A stretch of 5,803 nt of DNA from Pseudomonadota bacterium (GCA_027623845.1 JAQBUJ010000233.1:1-5803); one strand, 5' to 3'. Positions 1 through 5,803 are shown, numbered from the stretch's first letter. The notes: a model not told the origin generated them from the sequence alone. A program made the numbers and translations.

Positions 1-78
1 GACGCCATTCCCGCGCGATCCGGAGCCCTTGCCATTCCCGCCCGCCATCGGCATCATCCGGCCACCGAAAACCCACCC

Positions 79-82
79 GAGG
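79..82 (+). promoter_or_regulatory. Ribosome binding site of the TPP enzyme gene
   Basis: A GAGG core lies eight bases before the ATG at 91. The reading frame is open back to the window edge but contains no ATG, GTG or TTG, so this site and the family-typical N-terminus together fix the start at 91. No clear promoter is visible in bases 1-78; the promoter may lie further upstream, outside the window. Confidence 0.7.
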
Positions 83-90
83 TTACCTTC

Positions 91-1638
91 ATGAATGGCG
101 CTGAATCACTGGTCCGGACTTTGGTCAAGTCCGGGGTCGAGGTTTGTTTCACCAATCCCGGAACCTCCGAGATGCATTTCGTGGCGGCGCTCGACTATGT
201 CGATGGCATGCGCTGCGTGCTGGGATTGTTCGAGGGGGTGGTGACCGGAATGGCCGATGGCTATGCCCGGATGGCTGACAAGCCGGCTTCGACCTTGCTG
301 CATCTCGGGCCGGGGCTTGGCAATGGGGTGGCTAATTTGCACAACGCCAAGAAGGCGTTCTCCCCGGTGGTCAATATTGTTGGCGAGCACGCCACCTATC
401 ATATCGAATACGACGCGCCCTTGACCGCCGACATCGAAGGGATCGCCCGGCCGGTTTCCGATTGGGTCAAGACCTCGCGTTCGGCTCAGGACGTGGCCCA
501 GGACGGCGCCGACGCGGTTGCCGCCGCGCGCACCGGGGCGGGGCAGATCGCCACTTTGATCCTGCCGGCCAACACCGCTTGGGAAGAGGCGATTTCTGAG
601 GCGGCGCCGACGGTCGTGGCGCCGCGTTCCAAGGTTTCCGACCAGACGATCCGGGCCGTCGCGGCGGCGCTTTCCTCGGGTGAGGAGACTTTGATCCACA
701 TGACCGGCCGGGCGCTGCGCGAAGATACTTTGGCGCTGGCCGGCAAGATCCAGGCAAAGACCGGGTGCCGGCTGTCCTGCATGACCTCGAATGGTCGCTG
801 GCAGCGCGGCGCCGGGCGGGTTGCGGTGGAGCGGATCCAATACCCGGTGGATGTCGCGCTGAAACAACTTGGTTCGGTTAAGAACATCATTCTGCTCGGC
901 GCGAAAACCCCGGTGGCGTTCTTTGCCTATCCGAACAAGCCGAGCGTGCTGATCCCGGATGGGTGCAAGGTGCTTGAGCTGGCGGATATCGGCGAGGATC
1001 ATCTGGCGGCGCTTGAGGCGCTGGTCGACGAGCTGGACGCCCATGACGCCAAGCCGGCGTTGCAGGCGCTGAACAAGCCGGATCTGATCATCGGCGGCGG
1101 TATAACGCCGGAATCGGTGGCCGCCGCGCTCGGTCATTACATGCCGGAAAACGCCATCGTCGCCGACGAGTCGGTAACCACGGGACGCGGCTTCATGCCG
1201 TTTACCCAGGGCGCTGCGCCGCATGATTGGCTGGCGCTGACCGGCGGGTCGATCGGCCTCGGCCTGCCCTATGCGACCGGAGCGGCGATCGCTTGCCCGG
1301 ACCGCAAAGTGATCTGCACCGAGGGGGATGGCTCGGGGATGTATACCTTGCAGGCGCTCTGGACCCAGGCCCGGGAGGGTTGCGACGTGGTCAACGTGAT
1401 CTTCAACAACGGCGCCTACGCCATCCTCAAGGGAGAGTTGGCCAATGTCGGGGCCCGCAATCCGGGCCGCAAAGCGCTGGATATGCTGGAAATCGACCGC
1501 CCCACCATCGACTGGTGCATGCTGGCCAATGGCATGGGCGTGCAGGCGACGCGGGCGACGACGGCGGAAGAATTCAACGATCAGTTCGCCCGCGCCTTGT
1601 CCGGCGAGGGACCTCACCTCATCGAAGCCATGCTGTGA
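91..1638 (+). CDS. Thiamine-diphosphate enzyme, acetolactate synthase large subunit-like
   Basis: This is a 515-residue cytoplasmic enzyme of the superfamily that includes acetolactate synthase, benzoylformate decarboxylase and related 2-oxoacid-processing enzymes. The N-terminal pyrimidine-binding domain (about 1-165) carries FTNPGTSE and a Glu48 in FEGVVTGMADGYAR, where the family places the glutamate that activates the cofactor. A central domain spans about 185-325. The C-terminal pyrophosphate-binding domain (about 345-515) has GGSIGLGLPYATGAA followed by the Mg/TPP motif, GDG at 412-414 with NN at 439-440. It is shorter than true acetolactate synthases (about 550-590 residues), and I see no clear FAD-binding signature, so the label 'acetolactate synthase' may mislead. 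It opens a three-gene operon; the next gene begins 12 bases after its stop. Superfamily assignment is firm. The substrate is unknown; a decarboxylase or carboligase acting on a 2-oxoacid is inferred. Confidence 0.93.
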   Translation: MNGAESLVRTLVKSGVEVCFTNPGTSEMHFVAALDYVDGMRCVLGLFEGVVTGMADGYARMADKPASTLLHLGPGLGNGVANLHNAKKAFSPVVNIVGEHATYHIEYDAPLTADIEGIARPVSDWVKTSRSAQDVAQDGADAVAAARTGAGQIATLILPANTAWEEAISEAAPTVVAPRSKVSDQTIRAVAAALSSGEETLIHMTGRALREDTLALAGKIQAKTGCRLSCMTSNGRWQRGAGRVAVERIQYPVDVALKQLGSVKNIILLGAKTPVAFFAYPNKPSVLIPDGCKVLELADIGEDHLAALEALVDELDAHDAKPALQALNKPDLIIGGGITPESVAAALGHYMPENAIVADESVTTGRGFMPFTQGAAPHDWLALTGGSIGLGLPYATGAAIACPDRKVICTEGDGSGMYTLQALWTQAREGCDVVNVIFNNGAYAILKGELANVGARNPGRKALDMLEIDRPTIDWCMLANGMGVQATRATTAEEFNDQFARALSGEGPHLIEAML

Positions 1639-1650
1639 TATGATCACCGG

Positions 1651-2787
1651 ATGTCCAATGGCGCACCAACCCATTCGATAGACCGGCTGGCGGCGGAGCA
1701 GCTGCGCCGTAAGCTGTCGGCGGCCTCGACGCGGGTTTTCGATTGCGTGCGGCTGCACCAAGCGGCGCTCAAAGCCGGGGCGACGCCGGACCAGTTCATG
1801 TTCCATAAGCCGGACTTGAACCGGATCATCTACATCAAGGAGCCCTTCCTCGATGAGGCGATGGCCGATGCGGCGGGACGTCCGGTCGGCACCAAGCTGT
1901 ATTTCGCTTATAACGAGCAAGACGCCTATGAGGGCGGTCGGTCAATTTTCTTCAGTGACAAGACCTTACGCAACGCCCTGCATTTTCAGGCCGGCATCAC
2001 CCCGGATGATCATTCCGCCGCGTTCACCCGCGATCTGACGCTGCTGCGGGCGTTCGAGGATTTGCCGTCGCTGGATCCGTTCTTGTTGAAGGACCGGTTG
2101 AACGCCGAAGGGATGAGCGTTCACGACAGTTATTTGGAGATATCCGACGGCGAATTCACCGAGATCCGCGACTTTGTCATGGCGCGGTTTCGCCCGATGG
2201 TGGAAATGGCGTTCGAAGGCCTTAGTCACGCCGAGACCCTGACCCGTCTGCGAGCCTTGGTGGAGAAGCTTTGGGAAGCCAAGGATATGGAAGGTCTGGG
2301 GCCGATTCTCCAAGCAATGCAGCTGAAGGCCGAGGATGGGCCGGCGGCGTTCTACGCCTGGAAGGGTGTGATCTACTACGACTATTTGCGCTCAAGCCAG
2401 CGCGAGCGATGGAAGGATTATGCGAGTTTCCTTGGCCATGATGCCGTGCCCACGGATTTGGTGCCGAAGGAAAACCGCGAAGACCTGGACGGCTTGGTCG
2501 CAATGGCGCGCTCGTTGTTCAAGCAGCGTTGGATGCAGATCGAGAAGATCCTGACCGATTACAACCGCGCCTATGACCAGTTGTTCAAGGAGCAGAGCAG
2601 CCCCGGCCCGTTCATCGAATTTCTGCGTGCATCGCCAAACCATTTCTATAGCCTCGGCGACTGCATCAGCAGCATCGACCATGCGATCGAGGTCTGGAAT
2701 GGCTTTAAGCAAAGCCGGGTCCTGCGGCGGATGAAATATGAACGGCTCTATCCATTGATGGGGCTGACCATTCGAATTTTGGAGTGA
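1651..2787 (+). CDS. Conserved-looking protein of unknown function, 378 residues
   Basis: I do not recognise this protein. The frame is long, has the GC-rich codon use of its neighbours and sits between two tightly packed genes, so it is very probably real. It looks soluble: no signal peptide and no membrane segment. Residues about 9-40 look like amphipathic helix, followed by the segment IIYIKEPFLDEAM near residues 53-65. The middle and C-terminal parts (about 165-330) are charged and rich in predicted helix, with an aromatic stretch FYAWKGVIYYDYLR at 234-247. It ends in a basic/hydrophobic tail. The ATG at 1651 lies 12 bases after the preceding stop, without a strong Shine-Dalgarno sequence, which suggests dependence on upstream translation. 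Its stop overlaps the GTG start of the next gene by four bases. The context suggests a partner or accessory protein for the flanking TPP enzyme or PLP-family protein; that is inference only. Confidence 0.85.
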   Translation: MSNGAPTHSIDRLAAEQLRRKLSAASTRVFDCVRLHQAALKAGATPDQFMFHKPDLNRIIYIKEPFLDEAMADAAGRPVGTKLYFAYNEQDAYEGGRSIFFSDKTLRNALHFQAGITPDDHSAAFTRDLTLLRAFEDLPSLDPFLLKDRLNAEGMSVHDSYLEISDGEFTEIRDFVMARFRPMVEMAFEGLSHAETLTRLRALVEKLWEAKDMEGLGPILQAMQLKAEDGPAAFYAWKGVIYYDYLRSSQRERWKDYASFLGHDAVPTDLVPKENREDLDGLVAMARSLFKQRWMQIEKILTDYNRAYDQLFKEQSSPGPFIEFLRASPNHFYSLGDCISSIDHAIEVWNGFKQSRVLRRMKYERLYPLMGLTIRILE

Positions 2788-3905
2788 GTGTTTCGCCCGA
2801 TAAAACCACGCCTGATACGACCAAGAGCGTTACGCGACCATCGCCGGGATTTTCCACCCGGGCGATCAATCCAGCGCCGTTGCAAGCCATGGCGACACCG
2901 CGCCATGACCCGGTAACGCCGCTGGAAACCTGCATGGCGGACCTGGAAGGCGGGGCGCAGGGTTTCGCCTTTAGCTCGGGCCGGGCGGCGATCGGTTGCT
3001 TGGCGGAACTGGTTAATTCCGGCGCCCATGTTATCGTGTCCGACGGGTTGCATGGTGGCCGGTACCGGCTGCTTGAGGATGTGCGCCGGCGCTCCGGCGG
3101 GCTGCGGATCAGCTATGTCGATCCAGCCGATCGTGGGGCGGTGAAAGCGGCGGTCGAGGATGAGACCAAGATGATTTGGGTCGAGAGTCCGGTCTCGCCA
3201 AGGACGACCTTGACCGATCTGGATATGATCGCCTCTGTCGCCGCCGAGCATGAGTTGATCAGTATCTGCGACAACACCGATTGCACTCCCTATCTGCAAC
3301 AGCCGCTGGCGCATGGCTTCAACATCTCCTTGCACAGCGCGCCGGGATATCTCCATGGCGGCATGCTGGCCCAAGGCGCGGTCGCCGTGGTCGCCAAGGG
3401 ACAGGACTTTCTGGTTGATAAGCTCGGCTTCCTGCGCTCGGCCATTGGTGCGGCGCCGTCGGCTTTGGATAGCGATTTGGCGCTACGCTCGCTGGCGTCG
3501 CTGCCGCTGCGCATGGAACGGGTTTGCGATAACGCCGAACGGATCGCGGCCTTTCTGGCCGGGCATCGGCGGATCAAGCAGATCTTTTATCCCGGCCTCG
3601 CCGAGCATCCGCGCCCCGATCTGGCCAACCGGCAGATGCGCCGGGCCGGCGGGGTGATGGCGGTGATTGTTGCCGGCGGAACCGAGGAGGCGCGCGAATT
3701 TCTCGGCCGTCTTCAACTGTTTTCAACCGGCGAGGGGCCGGGCGGGCCGGGAAGTCGGATCGACAATCCCGTGCTCTCGACTTTTGGCGCGGTCCCACCG
3801 GAAATCAGGGCCGGGATGGGCCTTGCCGATGGATTGTTCCGGATTTGGGTCGGCCTCGAAGATGGCGACGACTTGATCAATGATCTCCAGGCGGCGCTGG
3901 GATAG
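2784..3905 (+). CDS. Cys/Met-metabolism PLP-enzyme family protein lacking the catalytic lysine
   Basis: This 373-residue protein matches the cystathionine gamma-synthase/lyase fold family along most of its length: LEGG, SSGRAAI (64-70), HGGRYRLLEDV (from 90), ESP before the DNT motif at 163-165, LALRSLASLPLRME, IFYPGL, and a C-terminal FRIWVGLEDGDDLI with the conserved arginine at 353. Asp163, which would contact the PLP ring nitrogen, is kept. In working enzymes the motif HSxTKY supplies the lysine that binds PLP; here it is HSAPGY, with Gly188 at that position. The PLP-stacking tyrosine is His90. The N-terminal arm with its Tyr-x-Arg phosphate contacts is shortened by roughly 25 residues. 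It may therefore be a non-catalytic or repurposed homologue. The GTG start at 2784 overlaps the previous stop as GTGA, implying translational coupling. The reading frame is intact and codon use is normal, which argues against a decaying gene. Confidence 0.88.
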   Translation: MSVSPDKTTPDTTKSVTRPSPGFSTRAINPAPLQAMATPRHDPVTPLETCMADLEGGAQGFAFSSGRAAIGCLAELVNSGAHVIVSDGLHGGRYRLLEDVRRRSGGLRISYVDPADRGAVKAAVEDETKMIWVESPVSPRTTLTDLDMIASVAAEHELISICDNTDCTPYLQQPLAHGFNISLHSAPGYLHGGMLAQGAVAVVAKGQDFLVDKLGFLRSAIGAAPSALDSDLALRSLASLPLRMERVCDNAERIAAFLAGHRRIKQIFYPGLAEHPRPDLANRQMRRAGGVMAVIVAGGTEEAREFLGRLQLFSTGEGPGGPGSRIDNPVLSTFGAVPPEIRAGMGLADGLFRIWVGLEDGDDLINDLQAALG

Positions 3906-3960
3906 GTCTTTGTCGGATTGGCGGCTCTATCTGCATCGGCCAGCGGCATGGTTCCCGATC

Positions 3961-4203
3961 ACATCCGCCGCCCTGGCGACCCCCACTTCCGTGAGGGCAG
4001 GCCTTAGGGCCGAAGCCTGAGACGGTTTGGCGGCGCGAATGGCGCAATACCATCGATGTAGCGTCGATATATGCCGCCTTCCGTCACGCGGAACCGCTTC
4101 AGGCTTGGACCCTGGATCAAGTCCAGGGATGCGGATTTTGAATGGGGGGGAGATTTTTCGAAGGCGGCGCGCTTTATAAAGGCTCAGCCATCGTATACGA
4201 TTC
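3961..4203. repeat. Intergenic repeat, tandem copy A
   Basis: First of three head-to-tail copies of a GC-rich unit. It begins at ACATCCGCCGCCCTGGCGA and ends just before the next ACATCCG. Compared with copy B it carries about 22 extra bases near 3979-4005. It contains the palindrome CCCTGGATCAAGTCCAGGG at 4110-4128 and a wider inverted repeat, GCCGCCTTC at 4073-4081 against GAAGGCGGC at 4160-4168. No convincing gene is present; short open frames here translate to peptides recurring in each copy, as expected for repeat-derived spurious frames. Together with copies B and C this fills the gap after the operon. Bases 3906-3960 before it hold nothing I recognise. Confidence 0.88.
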
Positions 4204-4424
4204 ACATCCGTCGCCCTGGCGAACGGCAGGGCCGAAGCCTGAGGTTGTGGCGAGTGACGAATGGCGCGATACCATCGATGTAGCGTCGATATATGCCGCC
4301 TTCCGTCACGCTGAACCGCTTCAGGCATGGACCCTGGATCAAGTCCAGGGATGCGGATTTTGAATGGGGTGGAGATCTTCCGAAGGCGGCGCATTATCAA
4401 GGCTCAGCCACCGTATACGAATTC
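4204..4424. repeat. Intergenic repeat, tandem copy B
   Basis: Second copy, about 221 bp, and the most complete one. The inner palindrome is at 4332-4350 and the outer inverted repeat pairs GCCGCCTTC at 4295-4303 with GAAGGCGGC at 4382-4390. A shared GTATACGA box near its right end also occurs in copy A. Divergence between copies is scattered single-base change, so the duplication is not very recent. Confidence 0.9.
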
Positions 4425-4592
4425 CCCCCGTCGCCCTGGCGAACGGCAGGGCCGAAGCCTGAGACGGTTTGGTGGCGCGAATGGCGCAATACCATCACTG
4501 TAGCGTCGATATATGCCGCCTTCCGTCACGCTGAACCGCTTCAGGATTGGACCCTGGATCAAGTCCAGGGATGCGGATTTTGAATGGGGTGG
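4425..4592. repeat. Intergenic repeat, tandem copy C, truncated at its right end
   Basis: Third copy, matching A and B from CGTCGCCCTGGCGA through the palindrome at 4552-4570 and on to GAATGGGGTGG, where similarity stops. It keeps the left outer arm (GCCGCCTTC, 4515-4523) but lacks the right arm. The end lies about 60 bases from the stop codon of the convergent aldolase-family gene. Confidence 0.87.
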
Positions 4593-4652
4593 GAATTTAC
4601 CGGCTGGCAGTGAAATCGAGGCCGGGACGTCAGAGCGCTGGGTTGGCGGCGA

Positions 4653-5399
4653 TCAGTGCCGGTATTCCGGCTCGGTCTTGTCCAGAATTCGGCGTAGCGC
4701 GGTGAAGTGGCGGTCGGCCAGTTTCGGCGCTTCGGTCGAAAATTGCTGGCGCGCCTCGGCCCGTACCTTATCGGAGATTGAGCGCAGTTTGCCGCCCTGC
4801 GACTTGGCCAGCACCTGGAACATTGAGGCGCGTTCCAGATAATACAGATCGTTAAAGGCGTCGGCGACGGTTGGCCCGGCGGCGACGATGCCGTGGCTGG
4901 CCATGAACAGGACCGAGTTGTTGCCGATCTTGCGGGCCAGCCGGTCCCCTTCGTTCTCGTCCAGCGCTAGGCCTTCGTAGTCGTCGTCATAGGCGATCCG
5001 ACCATCGAAAAGCAGCGCGTTCTGCTCCATCATCTCCAGCCGCCCGCCTTCCAGCAGGGTGATGGATGTCGCATAGGGCATGTGGGTGTGCAGCACGCAG
5101 GTCGCATGCGGTGCGCCCAAGTGAATCCGGCTGTGAATGTAGAAGGCGGTGTCCTCGACGAAATTATCGCCTTCCAGAACCGTGCCCTCGGCGTCGCACA
5201 ACACCAGCGACGAGGCGGTGATTTCGGACCAATGCCAGCCATAGGGATTGATCAGGAATCGGTTGCCGCGCATCACCCCGTCCTCGTCCGGCACCGCCAG
5301 CGAGAAATGATTGTCGACCCCTTCATGCAGGCTGAGGCGGGCCGCCCAGCGCAGCGCGCAGGCAAGGTCGACACGGTTTTGTTCGAGACTGGAATCCAT
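4653..5399 (-). CDS. Class II aldolase/adducin family protein
   Basis: This 248-residue cytoplasmic protein belongs to the zinc-dependent class II aldolase/adducin N-terminal domain family. The three metal-ligand histidines are visible: His104 and His106 in VLHTHMPYAT and His169 in ASHGIVAAG. GVDNHFSLAV (27-36) and INPYGWHWSE (50-59) correspond to the substrate-phosphate region. Aligned without gaps to L-fuculose-1-phosphate aldolase around HxH, the catalytic Glu73 position is Ala85, as in the adducin-like branch, so aldol cleavage of a sugar phosphate should not be assumed. The ATG at 5399 is preferred because a GGGGA site lies six bases upstream and the protein then begins just before the domain; the same frame runs to an ATG at 5489, but the extra 30 residues look unlike protein. 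It is convergent with the operon and appears to be transcribed alone. The substrate is unknown. Confidence 0.92.
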   Translation of the reverse strand: MDSSLEQNRVDLACALRWAARLSLHEGVDNHFSLAVPDEDGVMRGNRFLINPYGWHWSEITASSLVLCDAEGTVLEGDNFVEDTAFYIHSRIHLGAPHATCVLHTHMPYATSITLLEGGRLEMMEQNALLFDGRIAYDDDYEGLALDENEGDRLARKIGNNSVLFMASHGIVAAGPTVADAFNDLYYLERASMFQVLAKSQGGKLRSISDKVRAEARQQFSTEAPKLADRHFTALRRILDKTEPEYRH

Positions 5400-5405
5400 G
5401 ATCTT

Positions 5406-5410
5406 TCCCC
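5406..5410 (-). promoter_or_regulatory. Ribosome binding site of the aldolase-family gene
   Basis: On the minus strand GGGGA (within GGGGAAAG) lies six bases before the ATG at 5399. This decides the start in favour of the 248-residue product over a 278-residue extension. Confidence 0.7.
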
Positions 5411-5472
5411 GAGGCGTAGAGCCTGAATTATCGAGCGGACAAAGATAGCCTCGGCGCGGCTCTCGGCGAAGA

Positions 5473-5505
5473 AAAATCGACAGCGGCACGGGCGTCGTCG
5501 ATTTT
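5473..5505. promoter_or_regulatory. Inverted repeat upstream of the aldolase-family gene
   Basis: AAAATCGAC (5473-5481) and GTCGATTTT (5497-5505) form a perfect 9-bp inverted repeat with a 15-base spacer, about 75-105 bases before the aldolase-family start. The AT-rich arms stand out against the GC-rich surroundings. It could be a dimeric regulator's operator, or a terminator of a minus-strand gene further right, since T-rich sequence follows the right arm in that direction. Neither is proven. No convincing -35/-10 pair was found near it. Confidence 0.4.
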
Positions 5506-5570
5506 CGGTGAAATTTAAAAGCCTCGGCTTGGTTTAGGGGCGCCGAGCATCACCGGTTTTTCAGCAATTT

Positions 5571-5702
5571 TCACCCGTCGCGCTGGCGAACGGCAGAATG
5601 ATGGGGAAATCGACCGCATACCTGGATCAAGTCCAGGGATGCGGATTTTGAATGAGGCCGCGATCTTGCGAAGGCGGCGCGCGTTATCAAGTCTTCGTCA
5701 CC
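5571..5702. repeat. Dispersed, internally deleted copy D of the intergenic repeat
   Basis: It begins with TCACCCGTCGCGCTGGCGAACGGCAG, matching the left end of copies B and C, then jumps to CCTGGATCAAGTCCAGGGATGCGGATTTTGAATG and the right-hand part with GAAGGCGGC at 5670-5678. The central stretch with the left outer arm is missing. It lies on the other side of the aldolase-family gene from copies A-C, in the same orientation. Apart from this copy and the inverted repeat, the gap 5400-5731 holds nothing I can identify. Confidence 0.8.
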
Positions 5703-5731
5703 GCAAAACACCGAGCTTCCGCTGGGATGGC

Positions 5732-5803
5732 CTATTGTTTGGGGCCAGTGCCTTGTTTGGGGCCAGTGCCTTGTTTGGGGCCAGTGCCTTGTTTGGGGCC
5801 AGT
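5732..5803 (-). CDS. Possible C-terminal end of a gene beyond the window, hexapeptide-repeat tail
   Basis: Read on the minus strand from the window edge, one frame of the array gives TGPKQG repeated, ending TGPKQ and then a TAG stop (5732-5734) directly after the last unit. A repetitive polar tail ending right at the repeat boundary is plausible for a protein whose body lies to the right of the window, co-oriented with the aldolase-family gene. The evidence is weak: other frames of the array are also open, including a minus-strand frame reading ALAPNK units and a plus-strand frame from an ATG at 5727, and only 23 codons are visible. Confidence 0.22.
   Translation of the reverse strand, partial: TGPKQGTGPKQGTGPKQGTGPKQ
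5735..5803. repeat. 18-bp perfect tandem repeat array, continuing past the window end
   Basis: Three full units of TTGTTTGGGGCCAGTGCC start at 5735, 5753 and 5771, followed by 15 bases of a fourth at 5789. There is no mismatch between units, and there are no spacers, so this is not CRISPR. The period is a multiple of three, so any frame through it stays in register. Perfect identity suggests recent slippage expansion, or possibly an assembly edge. Confidence 0.95.

Noticed and set aside
4..41. 11-bp direct repeat GCCATTCCCGC at 4-14 and 31-41 before the first gene
   Set aside because: It is short, close to the window edge and in GC-rich DNA, where such matches arise by chance. No regulatory role can be supported.
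106..1920. A 604-codon open frame on the minus strand opposite the TPP enzyme gene
   Set aside because: It is antisense to a clearly recognised gene, its translation is Arg/Gly/His/Gln-rich and low in structure, and long antisense frames are expected in GC-rich coding DNA.
3961..4592. Insertion sequence or transposon remnant
   Set aside because: No transposase fragment, no terminal inverted repeats of the usual kind, and no target duplication could be identified. Only a short repeat family is supported.
4071..4842. Several short plus-strand and minus-strand open frames of about 70-157 codons in the repeat region
   Set aside because: The same peptide segments recur once per repeat unit and resemble well-known spurious frames from alphaproteobacterial intergenic repeats. 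There are no ribosome binding sites or families behind them.
5400..5489. 30-residue N-terminal extension of the aldolase-family protein
   Set aside because: The ATG at 5399 has a good ribosome binding site and a family-typical start. The extension overlaps the upstream inverted repeat region and looks non-coding.
5735..5803. CRISPR-like array at the right edge
   Set aside because: Units are contiguous with no spacers and only 18 bp long, and no cas gene is present.
5727..5803. Plus-strand open frame from an ATG at 5727 through the tandem array
   Set aside because: It has only a weak ribosome binding site and would encode a Cys/Gly/Pro hexapeptide repeat from its fourth residue. The minus-strand frame ending at the array boundary is the better, though still weak, candidate.

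Overview
The window looks like chromosomal DNA from a high-GC alphaproteobacterium, plausibly Rhodospirillales-like. This rests on strong G/C preference at third codon positions and on intergenic palindromes of the type CCCTGGATCAAGTCCAGGG, a style of repeat common in that class. No species is claimed. No rRNA, tRNA, CRISPR array, transposase or phage gene was seen.

Left part (1-3905): a compact plus-strand operon of three genes. The first (91-1638) is a thiamine-diphosphate enzyme of the acetolactate synthase / benzoylformate decarboxylase superfamily. The second (1651-2787), 12 bases downstream, is a 378-residue protein I do not recognise. The third (2784-3905) starts at a GTG that overlaps the stop of the second by four bases. 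It has the fold signatures of the Cys/Met-metabolism PLP enzymes (cystathionine gamma-synthase family), but the Schiff-base lysine position is glycine and several other cofactor contacts are altered. The tight packing implies co-expression. A working TPP enzyme coupled to an unknown protein and a possible PLP-family pseudoenzyme is the most unusual content of the window.

Middle part (3906-4652): no convincing gene. It holds about 2.8 tandem copies of a 220-243 bp repeat with nested inverted repeats, lying between the convergent operon and the next gene. Short open frames here look repeat-derived.

Right part (4653-5803): a minus-strand class II aldolase/adducin-family gene (4653-5399) with a good ribosome binding site. 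Its upstream region contains a 9-bp inverted repeat and a fourth, internally deleted copy of the 220-bp repeat. The window ends inside an 18-bp perfect tandem array (5735-5803). On the minus strand this array can be read as a TGPKQG hexapeptide repeat ending in TAG, so it may be the C-terminal tail of a gene lying beyond the window.

The operon and the aldolase-family gene are convergent and separated by repeats, so nothing in the sequence ties them into one pathway.
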